A DNA stretch of 53,910 bases from Streptomyces mayonensis (GTDB lineage Bacteria > Actinomycetota > Actinomycetes > Streptomycetales > Streptomycetaceae), in contig NZ_JACBYP010000050.1 of assembly GCF_018982965.1 (NCBI RefSeq), positions 1 through 53,910 on the forward strand. The letters are read 5' to 3'. Position numbers and translations under genes: made by a program. Under the pieces are notes generated by a model, which was given only the letters and a program-made list of their open reading frames with translations, had not been told where the DNA came from and ran no database searches. Positions 35,868-45,415 of the stretch are shown piece after piece (positions within the stretch are counted from its first letter, which is position 1; each line of letters begins with the position of its first letter).

Positions 35868-37670
35868 GTGGCCGGGCGCATCGAAGACTACGCACTCATC
35901 GGAGACATGCAGACCGCCGCGCTGGTCTGCCGGGACGGCACAGTCGACTGGCTGTGCCTGCCCCGCTTCGACTCGCATGCCATCTTCGCCGGCCTGCTCG
36001 GCACCGAGGAGCACGGCTTCTGGCGGCTCGGTCCCGCCCACGCCTCCGACGCCGAGCCGCCCGCCGCGGCCCGGCGGACCTACCGCGGGGACTCGCTGAT
36101 CCTGGAGTCCGAGTGGGACACCGCGCGCGGCACCGTCCGGGTGACCGATTTCATGCCGCCGCGTGACGGCGCACCGCAGCTGATCCGGATCGTGGAGGGT
36201 GTCTCCGGCCGGGTGCCGATGCGCTCGGAGCTGCGCATGCGGTTCAGCTACGGCCGGGTGGTCCCGTGGGTGCACAAGCACGAGGGCCGCACGGTGGCCG
36301 TCGCCGGGCCCGACTCCGTCTGGTTCGACACGGAGGCCGAGACCTACGGCAAGGCGCTGACCACGTACGCGGACTTCACGGTCGCGCCGGGCGACCGGAT
36401 CGCGTTCACCATCTCGTGGGAGCCCTCGCACAAGGAGCCGCCGGCCCTGCCGGAGCCGGAGCAGTCCCTGACGGCCACCGAGGACTTCTGGCGCGACTGG
36501 GTGGAGCACTGCACGTACCACGGCCCCTACCGCGAGGCCGTGGTCCGCTCCCTGATCACGCTGAAGGCCCTGACGTACGCGCCCACCGGCGGCATCGTCG
36601 CCGCGCCCACCACCTCCCTGCCGGAGGAGATCGGCGGGGTGCGCAACTGGGACTACCGCTACACCTGGCTGCGCGACGCGGCGATCACTCTGTCCTCGCT
36701 GCTGCGCACCGGCTACCGCGAGGAGGCCCGCGCCTGGCGCGAGTGGCTGCTGCGCGCGGTCGCCGGTGACCCCGAGAACCTGCAGATCATGTACGGCATC
36801 GCGGGCGAGCGCGAGCTGGGCGAGGCGGAGCTCGACTGGCTGCCGGGCTACGAGAACTCCACCCCGGTCCGGGTCGGCAACGGCGCGGCGCACCAGCTCC
36901 AGCTGGACGTCTACGGCGAGGTCACCGAAGCCCTGCATCTGGCCCACATGACGGGCCTGGCCCGCAACGACTACGCCTCGGTGCTCCAGCTGAAGCTGAT
37001 CCGCTACCTGGAGGACCACTGGAACGAGCCGGACGAGGGCATCTGGGAGGTGCGCGGCCCGCGCCGCCACTTCGTGCACTCCAAGGTGATGGCCTGGGTC
37101 GCCGTCGACCGCACCATCAAGCTGATCGAGTCCGGCGACGCCGACGGCCCGCTGGAGCGCTGGAAGCAGCTGCGGGACGACATCCACCGGGACGTGTGCG
37201 AGAAGGGCTACGACAAGGAACGCAACACCTTCACGCAATCCTACGGCTCCCGCGAGCTGGACGCCTCGCTGCTGCTGATCCCGCAGATGGGCTTCCTGCC
37301 GCCGGACGACAAGCGGGTCATCGGCACCATCGAGGCCATCCAGCGCGAGCTGTCCACGTCGGACGGCTTCATCCTGCGCTACCCGACGGACGGCGACGAC
37401 GAGGGCGTCGACGGCCTCCCGGGCGACGAGGGGGCCTTCCTGGCCTGCTCGTTCTGGATGGCGGACGACCTGGCGATGATCGGCCGGGTCGACGAGGCGC
37501 GCAAGCTCTTCGAGAAGCTGCTCTCCCTGCGCAACGACCTGGGCCTGCTGGCCGAGGAGTGGGACCCGCGCCTGAAGCGCCAGGTCGGCAACTTCCCCCA
37601 GGCCTTCAGCCACGTGCCCCTGATCGACACGGCCCTCAGGCTCACGGCGAGCGGGGCGTACGGGGGCTGA
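35868..37670 (+). CDS. Glycoside hydrolase family 15 (glucoamylase/trehalase type)
   Basis: 600-residue cytosolic enzyme (no signal peptide). The N-terminal beta domain starts AGRIEDYALIGDMQTAALV and has DGTVDWLCLPRFDSHAIFAGLL; the (alpha/alpha)6 catalytic domain has VRNWDYRYTWLRDAAITL and LAEEWDPRLKRQVGNFPQAFSH, which carry the two catalytic Glu regions. Substrate may be trehalose or a maltodextrin; actinobacterial members include trehalases. GTG 35868 is chosen because GGAG lies 6 nt upstream. Confidence 0.9.
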   Translation: MAGRIEDYALIGDMQTAALVCRDGTVDWLCLPRFDSHAIFAGLLGTEEHGFWRLGPAHASDAEPPAAARRTYRGDSLILESEWDTARGTVRVTDFMPPRDGAPQLIRIVEGVSGRVPMRSELRMRFSYGRVVPWVHKHEGRTVAVAGPDSVWFDTEAETYGKALTTYADFTVAPGDRIAFTISWEPSHKEPPALPEPEQSLTATEDFWRDWVEHCTYHGPYREAVVRSLITLKALTYAPTGGIVAAPTTSLPEEIGGVRNWDYRYTWLRDAAITLSSLLRTGYREEARAWREWLLRAVAGDPENLQIMYGIAGERELGEAELDWLPGYENSTPVRVGNGAAHQLQLDVYGEVTEALHLAHMTGLARNDYASVLQLKLIRYLEDHWNEPDEGIWEVRGPRRHFVHSKVMAWVAVDRTIKLIESGDADGPLERWKQLRDDIHRDVCEKGYDKERNTFTQSYGSRELDASLLLIPQMGFLPPDDKRVIGTIEAIQRELSTSDGFILRYPTDGDDEGVDGLPGDEGAFLACSFWMADDLAMIGRVDEARKLFEKLLSLRNDLGLLAEEWDPRLKRQVGNFPQAFSHVPLIDTALRLTASGAYGG

Positions 37671-37956
37671 ACCGCCACCGGACCGGCCGGGCGAAGGCCG
37701 TCGCCGCGGGGACCGGACCGTCTGCCCCGGCGGCGGCACGCCGTCCGCTCGGCGTGTCGCCGAGGGTGGACGGTCCGGTCGTGCCGCGCCGGTCCGGGCC
37801 GACGGCCCGTTCAGCCCGCCGGGTCGGCCGTGGGGGTCGTCGGGGCCGTGGGGGGCATCGGGGCGGGTCGTGTGGGGGGCCGACGGTGCCGTCAGGGCCC
37901 GTTCCCGCAGCCCGTGGGATGTCCCGGGCGCGGCCGCGCCGGGTAGCGTCCGGCTC

Positions 37957-39603
37957 ATGGACAGCGGCAGGAACAGCGGATTCGACACCCGGGGCGCCGG
38001 AATCACCGTGCAGCGGGCACTGGAGCTGCCCGGGCTGCGCAGCGGCCTGCCGGAGATCCTCGCGGGCGCCGACCGCCTGCACCGCACCGTGCGCTGGGTG
38101 CACGCCGGCGAGGTGCCCAACATCGCCTCGCTCCTCAAGGGCGGCGAACTGCTGCTGACCACCGGGTACGGTCTCGGTGCCCGGCCCGCCGAGCAGCGGG
38201 CGTTCGTCCGCACCCTGGCCGAGCGCGGCATCGCGGCCCTCGTCGTGGAGCTGGGCCCGCGTTTCGCCCGGCTGCCCGCGGCCCTCGTCGACACCGCCCG
38301 CGGCGCCGGGCTGCCGCTGGTCCAGCTGCACCGCGAGGTGCCGTTCGTGACGGTCACCGAGGAGATCCACACCGAGATCGTCAACGGCCACTACGCGCTG
38401 CTCCAGCGGGCCGAGGAGGTGGACCGGCGGTGCACGCGGGCCCTGCTGGACGGCGGCGGGGTGCCGCAGGTACTCGGCATCCTGGCCGGGTTCGGCGACA
38501 ACCCGGTCTTCCTGGAGACCACCGACGGCCGCCTGCTGTACGCCGCCGGATCCGGCCCCGAGGGCGCCGACCCGCTCCAGGTCTGGGAGGGGCTGCGCGG
38601 CCCGCACAAGGACGCGCCGCCTCCGGCGGGCTCGGTGCTGGTCGACGTCCCCGGCGGTGGCCCCGGCACCGGGTCGGTGCGCGCGCGGCTGGTCCTGCTG
38701 CCGGTGCGGTCGCCGCTGGCGCCGGTGCACCGGATGGCGGCGGAGCGGGCGGCCGGCACCCTCGCCGTGGTGCTGATGCAGGCACGGCAGGAGGAGGAGC
38801 TGGCCGCGCGCGGACGCGGCGACTTCCTCACCGACCTCGCCGAGGGCCGGGTCACCGCGGACGACGCCCCGGCGCAGGCCCGGGTCCTGGGCTTCAGACC
38901 GGGCACCGGCCCGCTGCTGCCGGTGGTGATGCGCCTCGGCGACGCCCTGTCCCCCTCGGGCGGCGGCTGGGCGGTGCTGGCCCGCGCGGTCGCCGAGGAG
39001 CTGGCGTCGGTGGGAGTGCCCGTCCTGCTGGGTGTACGGCCGGTGGAGGGCCGGGTGCCGCTGCTGCTCGGGCTGCGCGCGGAGGCGGAGCGGCCGGCGG
39101 TCGCCGACCGGGTGGCGGCGGCGCTGCGGGCGGGCGTGGAGCGGGCCGGGATGCGGCGGCCGGGCGCCCAGCCGCCGGTCGTGGTCGTCGGTGTGCCCGG
39201 CGGCTGGGCGGCGGCCTCGGCGGGCCTGCGGCACGCGGCGGAGACGGCGACCGCCGCACAGGGGCTGCCCGACCGGCCCTGGTACGAGGCCCGGCGCCTG
39301 GACATCGACCTGCTGCTGTGGCGGCTGCGCGACCATCCGGACCTCGCGGCCTTCGTGGACCGGGCGATCGGTCCGGTCCGGGACCACGACGACCGCTCGA
39401 AGCCGCCCCTGCTGCCCACCCTCCAGACCTACCTGGCGCACGCCGGGCGCAAGGCGGAGACCGCGCGGGAACTCCACCTCAACCGGCAGACGCTCTACAA
39501 CCGGCTGGCGCGGATCGGCGAACTGCTGGGCACCGACCTCGACGACCCGCAGACCGTCCTGGCCCTGAGCCTGGCCCTGCGCGCCCGCCGGCACGTGCCC
39601 TAG
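37957..39603 (+). CDS. PucR-family transcriptional regulator
   Basis: 548-residue regulator. PucR N-terminal sensor domain (about 14-140: ITVQRALELPGLRSGLPEIL, WVHAGEVPNIASLLKGGELLLTTGY), a central GGDEF-like region, and a C-terminal PucR helix-turn-helix (LQTYLAHAGRKAETARELHL, RQTLYNRLARIGELLG). Relatives control purine or other nitrogen catabolism, but no such genes are adjacent. TAGCGT (37944-37949) lies 7 nt before the ATG, so it is probably leaderless. It follows the GH15 gene by 286 bp. Confidence 0.92.
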   Translation: MDSGRNSGFDTRGAGITVQRALELPGLRSGLPEILAGADRLHRTVRWVHAGEVPNIASLLKGGELLLTTGYGLGARPAEQRAFVRTLAERGIAALVVELGPRFARLPAALVDTARGAGLPLVQLHREVPFVTVTEEIHTEIVNGHYALLQRAEEVDRRCTRALLDGGGVPQVLGILAGFGDNPVFLETTDGRLLYAAGSGPEGADPLQVWEGLRGPHKDAPPPAGSVLVDVPGGGPGTGSVRARLVLLPVRSPLAPVHRMAAERAAGTLAVVLMQARQEEELAARGRGDFLTDLAEGRVTADDAPAQARVLGFRPGTGPLLPVVMRLGDALSPSGGGWAVLARAVAEELASVGVPVLLGVRPVEGRVPLLLGLRAEAERPAVADRVAAALRAGVERAGMRRPGAQPPVVVVGVPGGWAAASAGLRHAAETATAAQGLPDRPWYEARRLDIDLLLWRLRDHPDLAAFVDRAIGPVRDHDDRSKPPLLPTLQTYLAHAGRKAETARELHLNRQTLYNRLARIGELLGTDLDDPQTVLALSLALRARRHVP

Positions 39604-39955
39604 GGGAGGCGTCGTCCGGATCCTGCCGGGCTCGCTGGGCCGGGAACGCACTCCCCCACTGCCTCGACGGCGCCTTGACGACGTGGGGTGGGTCCCGGCG
39701 GCGTCCGTCGTGGGTTGCCCACTCCCCCACGCCAGCTCCACTCACGCGGGAGGGACCCCCCGTCGCCCCCGCCCAGGTCGGCGACAAGGCACCGCCGCCC
39801 GAAGCCGGCCTGAACCGAAGGACGCCCCAGGCGTGGCGTCCGGATGCTGCCGGGCTCGCGGCGCCCGGCAGCATCCGGACGGTCGTCGTGTCGTCGTCGT
39901 GTCGTCGTCGGGGCTGCCGGAGCGACGGGAACCGCATGCCCGGAGCAACGGATGC
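39604..39955. other. Convergent intergenic region, 352 bp, with duplicated hairpin arm
   Basis: No gene. Contains the terminator at 39837-39881, an earlier 20/21 copy of its left arm at 39614-39634, CACTCCCCCAC elements at about 39649 and 39719, and a GTCGTCGT triplet run at 39883-39913. Confidence 0.6.
39837..39881. terminator. 18-bp stem terminator between convergent genes
   Basis: CGTCCGGATGCTGCCGGG (39837-39854) and its exact complement (39864-39881) with a 9-nt loop, between the PucR gene (+) and the glycosyltransferase gene (-). Confidence 0.75.
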
Positions 39956-41104
39956 CTAGAGCAACGGCGTGGGCTGCGTCAGCTCGTCGTAGACGCTGAG
40001 GACCTGGGCGACGGTCTCGTCCTCGGTCGGCCAGCCGGCCGCCTGCCGCACGCCGCTGTCCCGCAGCTCGTCCCGGCGCCCGGCGTCGCCGAGCAGCCGG
40101 ACGACGGCGTCGGCCAGGGCCCCGGCGTTCCCGGGCGGGACCAGTTCGGCGGCGTCGCCGACGAGCTCCGGGACACCGCCCACGGCGGCGGCGACGAGCG
40201 GCACGCGCGCGTGCAGGGCCTCCTGCACGAGCACGGAACGCCCGGTCTCCCGGCGGCCGGGCAGCAGTGCGAGGTCGGCCGCGGCCAGCAGCTCGGGCAC
40301 GTCGTCACGGCTGCCGACCAGCACCACCGGCAGTTCCTCGGCCTCGATCCGTCCCTGCAGCTCCCCGCGCAGCGGCCCCTCCCCGGCAACGACGACCAGC
40401 GGCGCGGGGTCGAGACGGCACCACGCGTGCGCGGCGTCGAGCAGCACGTCGTACGCCCGGTGCCGTTCCAGGGAACCGACGGCGACCAGCAACGGGCGGT
40501 CGACGGCGCCGAGTTCGGCCCGGACCTTCGGGTGCAGCCGGTCGGGGTCCTCGGGCCCTGCGGGCCCACCCGTACGGGGCGGGAGCGCCACGGGGCCGAG
40601 CCGGGCGTCCCGCGCCCCCGCGCGCCGCGCCGCGTCGACCAGCTCCGACGTGGCGCCCAGCACCACGGTGGCGGCCTTCATCACCCGTCGCTCCAGTACG
40701 CGCAGCAGGTGGGCGCGGGCCCCCTCGGCGTGCACCGGGTCGTGCCGGGTGACGACGAGCGGTGTGCGCACCCGCCGCCCGCCGAGCGCCAGTGCGGCCC
40801 GGAAGGAGGCGTGCAGTCCGTGCGCGTGCACCAGATCGGCGTCGGCGCACACCGCGCGGAGCGCGGCCACCGAGACGGGATCGCTGCTGCGGGGCACGTG
40901 CACGTGGTCGGCTCCGGCGCCCGTGAAGTCGTAGGTGCACTCCGCCTCGTCGGGGGCGCACACCGTCACTTTCACGCCCCGGGCGACGAGCCCCGCGGCC
41001 AGTGAACGCACGTGCGCGCTACTGCCTGCGTTGCCACCGCCCAGCACCTGAACGGTGCGCAGCGGCGACTGGCCGTGCGGTACGTGGCTGCTCAGGGGGG
41101 TCAC
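39956..41104 (-). CDS. GT4-type glycosyltransferase
   Basis: 382-residue GT-B enzyme. N-terminal VQVLGGGNAGSSAHVRSLAAGL, HAHGLHASFRAALALGG, VVTRHDPVHAEG; the C-terminal nucleotide-sugar domain has VAVGSLERHRAYDVLLDAA, VAGEGPLRGELQG, and ETGRSVLVQEALHARVPLVA (E-x7-E region), then VGGVPELVGD. The acceptor is unknown. GTG start at 41104. In many Streptomyces, from memory, a MctB-like and a SteA gene lie between this gene and recN; here there is only a gene-free gap. Confidence 0.9.
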   Translation of the reverse strand: MTPLSSHVPHGQSPLRTVQVLGGGNAGSSAHVRSLAAGLVARGVKVTVCAPDEAECTYDFTGAGADHVHVPRSSDPVSVAALRAVCADADLVHAHGLHASFRAALALGGRRVRTPLVVTRHDPVHAEGARAHLLRVLERRVMKAATVVLGATSELVDAARRAGARDARLGPVALPPRTGGPAGPEDPDRLHPKVRAELGAVDRPLLVAVGSLERHRAYDVLLDAAHAWCRLDPAPLVVVAGEGPLRGELQGRIEAEELPVVLVGSRDDVPELLAAADLALLPGRRETGRSVLVQEALHARVPLVAAAVGGVPELVGDAAELVPPGNAGALADAVVRLLGDAGRRDELRDSGVRQAAGWPTEDETVAQVLSVYDELTQPTPLL

Positions 41105-41786
41105 CTGGCCGGGGCTCCTGGTTCGGCGGGGGCGGTCACGAAGAACGTACAGAAGGACGGTGCGGAGGGCGCGCGCCGCCCGGCCTCCCGGGCGTCACTC
41201 CGTCAAGGATGCCAGGCCGTACGGGTGTTCCGGCAACGACGGACACTGCGCGCGATCGGCCGACGGGGCAACAGAACCGCGCCACTTCACCCGTACGAGT
41301 GACTGTCGACTCCCCTGCCGCCCCGGCCCCGCACCACCGGCCGAGACCGGGGGCGCACGCCTCACCCCCCGCCACACACCGCGCGGGGAGCCACACGGCC
41401 AACCTCCCGACGGCTGAACCAACGGCCCACTGAACTGTCCGACACTGCTCGCAATGCCCGGACGGCTCGACTGCTCGACTGCTCGACTGCTCGACGACAG
41501 GCAACGGCTCTTTCAACGAACGGGTCTTTCCGCGAACGAGTCTTTCCGCGAACGGGTCTGTCAGCCGCCGGTCACAGGGCCCGCGCCGCGCAGCGTGAAC
41601 GCACCTGTGACCGCCGGGGTCCGTTCCCGCCCGGCCCGCCGGGTCCCGCGTACCTCACCGGCGGGCCGGGCCGGCCGCCGGCGCACCGCCACTCGCCGGC
41701 GCACCGCCGTACCGCGCCCCGCCCCGTTCGCACTCCGCCCGTACGCCCCGCGCCGCGCCGCAGCCCCCGTGCTCACCGCCGGAGGC
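41105..41786. other. 682-bp gene-free region between recN and GT4 gene
   Basis: No supportable gene; the open frames have no recognisable domain. It holds a near-palindrome TCACCCGTACGAGTGA at about 41287-41302, a CTCGACTG x3 tandem at about 41467-41495, and a 16-bp unit (GAACGGGTCTTTCCGC type) repeated about 41518-41562. No SteA or MctB remnant was recognised. Confidence 0.55.
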
Positions 41787-43517
41787 CTACGCGTCGGCGC
41801 GCGCCGTCTCCAGCAGCTCCTCCGCGTGTGCGCGGGCGGTCTCCGAGTCCTCCTGGCCGGCGAGCATCCGGGAGAGCTCCCGTACGCGCTCCTCGCCCTC
41901 CAGGACCTTCACGCCTGAGCTGGTCACCGAGCCGTCGTTGGTCTTCTCCACCAGCAACTGCCGGTCGGCGAACGCGGCCACCTGCGGCAGATGCGTCACG
42001 ACCACGACCTGCGCGCTCTTCGCGAGCCGCGCGAGACGCCGCCCGATCTCCACCGCCGCCTTGCCGCCGACGCCCGCGTCGACCTCGTCGAAGAGGTACG
42101 TCGGCACCGGGTCCGTGCCCGCGAACACGACCTCCACGGCCAGCATCACGCGCGACAGCTCACCGCCGGACGCGCCCTTGGCGATCGGCCGCGGCGGCGC
42201 CCCGGGATGCGGGGCGAGCAGCAGCTCGACCTCGTCGGCGCCCGACGGACCGTACGCGACCGGCCGGCCGCCCACCTCCACGCCCTCCGCGTCCTCGGTC
42301 TGCCGGATCGCGAACGACACACGCGCGTGGGGCATCGCGAGCGACGCCAGCTCGGCGGTCACGGCGGCGGCGAACCGTTCGGCGGCCTCGGTGCGCGCGT
42401 CCGTCAACGCCTGGGCGAGACCGCCCAGTTCCGCCCGCAGCGCGTCCCGCTCGGCGGTCAGTTCGCCGATCCGCTCGTCGTCGCCGTCCAGTTCGGTCAG
42501 CCGTGCGGCACCCTGCTCGGCCCAGGTCAGCACGGCGCTCACGTCCTCGCCGTACTTCCGGGTCAGCGCGGTGAGCGCGGCCCGGCGCTCCTCGACCGCC
42601 GCCAGCCGCAGCGGGTCGGCGTCCAGGTCGTCGGCGTACCCGGCGAGTTCGCCGGCCACGTCGCGCAGCAGGATCCCGACCTCGGCGATCCGCTCGGCGA
42701 GCGCGGCGAGCGCCGGGTCGTGCGACCGTACGGCGTCCAGGGCGCGCTGCGCGCCCGCGACGAGCGTCGCGGCGTCCACGCCCTCGGGGTCCTCGGGGTT
42801 GCCCGCGAGCGCCGTGTGGGCGGCCGTGGCGGCCGACGCGAGCGCCTCGGCGTGGCCCAGCCGCTCCGCCTCCTCCGCCAGCTCCGCGTCCTCACCGGCG
42901 CGCGGCTCGACCGCGGCGACCTCGTCGAGGCCGTAGCGCAGCAGGTCGGCCTCCTGGGCGCGCTCACGCGCGCGCGTGGTGATCTCGTCCAGCTCGGTGG
43001 CGACCGCCCGCAGCCGCCGGTAGGCCTCGGAGTACTTCGCGAGCGGCCCGGCGACCGCGTCACCGGCGTACCGGTCCAGCGCCTGCCGCTGCCGGGACAG
43101 CTTCAGCAGTCCCTGCTGGTCGGTCTGCCCGTGCACGGCCACCAGCTCGTCGGCCAGCTCGGCGAGCATCCCCACCGGCACCGACCGCCCGCCGAGGTGC
43201 GCGCGCGAGCGCCCTTCGGCGGAGACGGTGCGGCTGATCAGCAGCGCCCCGTCGTCCAGCTCGGCCCCGGCCTCCTCGGCCCGGACGGCCGCCGCCGCGT
43301 CGCCGGGCACGCCGATGCGCCCCTCGACGACCGCGTTCTTGGCCCCGATCCGCACGAGCGCCGCGTCCGCGCGTCCGCCGAGCAGCAGCCCGAGGCTGGT
43401 GACCACCATGGTCTTGCCGGCGCCCGTCTCACCGGTGACAGCGGTGAATCCGGGCGACAGCTCGACCACGGCGTCGTCGATGACACCGAGTGACCGTATC
43501 CGCATCTCCTCAAGCAC
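41787..43517 (-). CDS. recN: DNA repair protein RecN
   Basis: 576-residue SMC-like ATPase acting in double-strand-break repair. Head domains: Walker A TGETGAGKTMVV near the N-terminus; signature ASGGELSRVMLA and Walker B YLFDEVDAGVGG near the C-terminus; a long coiled coil (about 150-370, rich in Glu/Arg/Ala) between. GTG 43517 (VLEEMRIRSLGV) is the usual Streptomyces start; an ATG at 43529 is possible. Confidence 0.95.
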   Translation of the reverse strand: MLEEMRIRSLGVIDDAVVELSPGFTAVTGETGAGKTMVVTSLGLLLGGRADAALVRIGAKNAVVEGRIGVPGDAAAAVRAEEAGAELDDGALLISRTVSAEGRSRAHLGGRSVPVGMLAELADELVAVHGQTDQQGLLKLSRQRQALDRYAGDAVAGPLAKYSEAYRRLRAVATELDEITTRARERAQEADLLRYGLDEVAAVEPRAGEDAELAEEAERLGHAEALASAATAAHTALAGNPEDPEGVDAATLVAGAQRALDAVRSHDPALAALAERIAEVGILLRDVAGELAGYADDLDADPLRLAAVEERRAALTALTRKYGEDVSAVLTWAEQGAARLTELDGDDERIGELTAERDALRAELGGLAQALTDARTEAAERFAAAVTAELASLAMPHARVSFAIRQTEDAEGVEVGGRPVAYGPSGADEVELLLAPHPGAPPRPIAKGASGGELSRVMLAVEVVFAGTDPVPTYLFDEVDAGVGGKAAVEIGRRLARLAKSAQVVVVTHLPQVAAFADRQLLVEKTNDGSVTSSGVKVLEGEERVRELSRMLAGQEDSETARAHAEELLETARADA

Positions 43518-43587
43518 GAACACGACCATACGAGGTCGAGGGCGGAAAGCGCACACAGCCCGCCCTTGCTACGCCGTGCACTGCACG

Positions 43588-43650
43588 CCGCCCAGGGGCG
43601 CGGGGAACTGCGCGACCAGCCACCTCCGACCCGCGGCCGGCACACACCAG
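43588..43650. repeat. Streptomyces dispersed intergenic repeat (GGGGCGCGGGGAACTGCGCG type)
   Basis: The sequence around 43592-43625, containing GGGGCGCGGGGAACTGCGCG followed by ACCAGCCAC, matches a short intergenic sequence I remember as very common in Streptomyces genomes, often between genes. It lies in the 173-bp gap between nadK and recN. Role unknown. Confidence 0.55.
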
Positions 43651-43690
43651 AACCACCCCTTCGAGACCGCTGGGTCCTGTCCGACGGCCC

Positions 43691-44596
43691 CTAGTGCGGC
43701 GCCCCCCGCCACCCGGACACCGGCAGCGCGAACTTCGCCACCAGCCGGTCCGTGAACGACGCATGGTGCAGCCGCGCCAGCCGCACCGGCACCGCCCCCC
43801 GCCGCACCTCCACCCGCGCGCCCGGCGGCAGGTCCACGGTCCGCCGCCCGTCGCACCACAGCACCCCCGGCGGGATGTGCGGCAGCACCTCCACCGCGAG
43901 CACCGAGTCCGGCGAGGTCACCAGCGGCTTCGCGAACAGCGCGTGCGCGCTGATCGGCACCATCAGCAGGGCCTCCACCTCGGGCCACACCACCGGCCCG
44001 CCGGCCGAGAAGGCGTACGCCGTCGAGCCGGTCGGCGTGGACAGCACGATGCCGTCGCAGCCGAACCCGGTCACCGGCCGCCCGTCGATCTCCAGGACGA
44101 CCTCGAGGAGCTTCTCGGCGCCGGCCTTCTGCACGGCAGCCTCGTTCAGTGCCCAGTCGGTGTGCACGATGTCGCCGTTGCGGTGCACTACGACGTCGAC
44201 GGTCATGCGCTCCTCGACCTCGTAGGCCCGGTTCACCACCCGGTCGACGACCTTGTCGAGGTCGTCGCGCTCGGCCTCCGCGAGGAAGCCGACCCGGCCC
44301 AGGTTGACGCCGAGCATGGGCACCCCGGAGGCCCGGGCGAACTCGGCGCCGCGCAGCAGCGTGCCGTCCCCGCCCAGCACGATGAGCAGCTCGCACCCGT
44401 CGAGGCACTGCGGGGTGGCCTCGCCGACCAGCTCGACCTCGCCCGGCAGCGGCAGGTCGCGCGCCTCGGCTTCCAGGACCCGTACGCCGATCCCGGCCTG
44501 CAGCAGCCCCTTGACCACCAGTTCCGCGCTGCGGATGGCGGCGGGACGCCCGGTGTGGGCGAGCAGGAAAACAGTTCGCGCTCGGTTCTGTGTCAA
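43691..44596 (-). CDS. nadK: NAD kinase
   Basis: 301-residue enzyme making NADP from NAD. GGDGT motif in LIVLGGDGTLLRGAEF, NLGRVGFLAE, DWALNEAAV, and the Gly-rich DGIVLSTPTGSTAYAFSAGGP. The start is a TTG at 44596 that overlaps the tlyA stop (TTGA) and has GGAGG 8 nt upstream, so the rare codon is well supported and may keep expression low. Part of a tlyA-nadK pair, with recN 173 bp on. Confidence 0.95.
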   Translation of the reverse strand: MTQNRARTVFLLAHTGRPAAIRSAELVVKGLLQAGIGVRVLEAEARDLPLPGEVELVGEATPQCLDGCELLIVLGGDGTLLRGAEFARASGVPMLGVNLGRVGFLAEAERDDLDKVVDRVVNRAYEVEERMTVDVVVHRNGDIVHTDWALNEAAVQKAGAEKLLEVVLEIDGRPVTGFGCDGIVLSTPTGSTAYAFSAGGPVVWPEVEALLMVPISAHALFAKPLVTSPDSVLAVEVLPHIPPGVLWCDGRRTVDLPPGARVEVRRGAVPVRLARLHHASFTDRLVAKFALPVSGWRGAPH

Positions 44597-45408
44597 CGCG
44601 GCCCCTCCGCCACTGCACGGTCAACGTCGGCCGGGTCCGGTGCGTCGGCCCCGGCCCGCAGCCACAGAAAGTACTCGACGTTCCCTGAGGGGCCCGGCAG
44701 CGGACTGGCGGTGACCCCCTTCACGCCGAGCCCCAGTTCCCAGGCCCGGCGGGCGACGCCCGTCACGGCCTCCGCCCGCAGCTGCGCGCTGCGGACCACT
44801 CCCCCGCTGCCCAGCCGTTCCTTGCCCACCTCGAACTGCGGCTTCACCATCATCACCAGGTCGGCGTCCGGCCGCGTGCACCGCACCAGGGCGGGCAGCA
44901 CCAGCCCGAGCGGGATGAAGGACAGATCCCCCACGACAAGATCCACGGGCTCCCCATCGATCGCTTCCAACGTCAATTCGCGTACGTTCGTACGGTCCTT
45001 CACGGTGACGCGTTCATCCTGCTGGAGGGTCCAGGCGAGTTGTCCGTATCCGACGTCGGCGGCGACGACGTGCGCGGCGCCCGCGCGCAGCAGTACGTCG
45101 GTGAAGCCGCCGGTGGAGGCTCCGGCGTCCAGCGCCCGCCGCCCCTCGACGACGAGGCCGCGCGGCACGAAGGCGTCGAGGGCGCCGGCGAGCTTGTGGC
45201 CGCCGCGCGAGACGTAGTCGGGGTCGCCGTCGTCGGCGGTCACGACGATCGCCGCGGCGGTCTCCACCTGTGTGGCGGACTTGGTCGCGACGGTCTTGCC
45301 GACGGTGACCCGCCCGGCGGCGATCAACTGGCTCGCGTGCTCGCGCGAACGCGCCAGCTTGCGGCGCACCAGCTCCGCGTCGAGACGGCGGCGTGCGACT
45401 CCTGCCAC
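44593..45408 (-). CDS. tlyA: TlyA-type rRNA 2'-O-methyltransferase
   Basis: 271-residue enzyme of the TlyA family (16S/23S rRNA cytidine 2'-O-methylation in mycobacteria, linked to capreomycin sensitivity). N-terminal S4 domain RRRLDAELVRRKLARSREHA; FtsJ-like methyltransferase with YVSRGGHKLAGALDAF, SAM site DAGASTGGFTDVLLRAGA, VGDLSFIPL and MMVKPQFEVGKE. GTG 45408 is 7 bp after the upstream stop. Confidence 0.95.
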   Translation of the reverse strand: MAGVARRRLDAELVRRKLARSREHASQLIAAGRVTVGKTVATKSATQVETAAAIVVTADDGDPDYVSRGGHKLAGALDAFVPRGLVVEGRRALDAGASTGGFTDVLLRAGAAHVVAADVGYGQLAWTLQQDERVTVKDRTNVRELTLEAIDGEPVDLVVGDLSFIPLGLVLPALVRCTRPDADLVMMVKPQFEVGKERLGSGGVVRSAQLRAEAVTGVARRAWELGLGVKGVTASPLPGPSGNVEYFLWLRAGADAPDPADVDRAVAEGPR

Positions 45409-45415
45409 GTTCGGT

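Noticed and set aside
41136..41516. Small minus-strand frame in the recN-GT4 gap as a possible SteA or MctB remnant
   Set aside because: No motif of either family was recognisable; composition looks noncoding.
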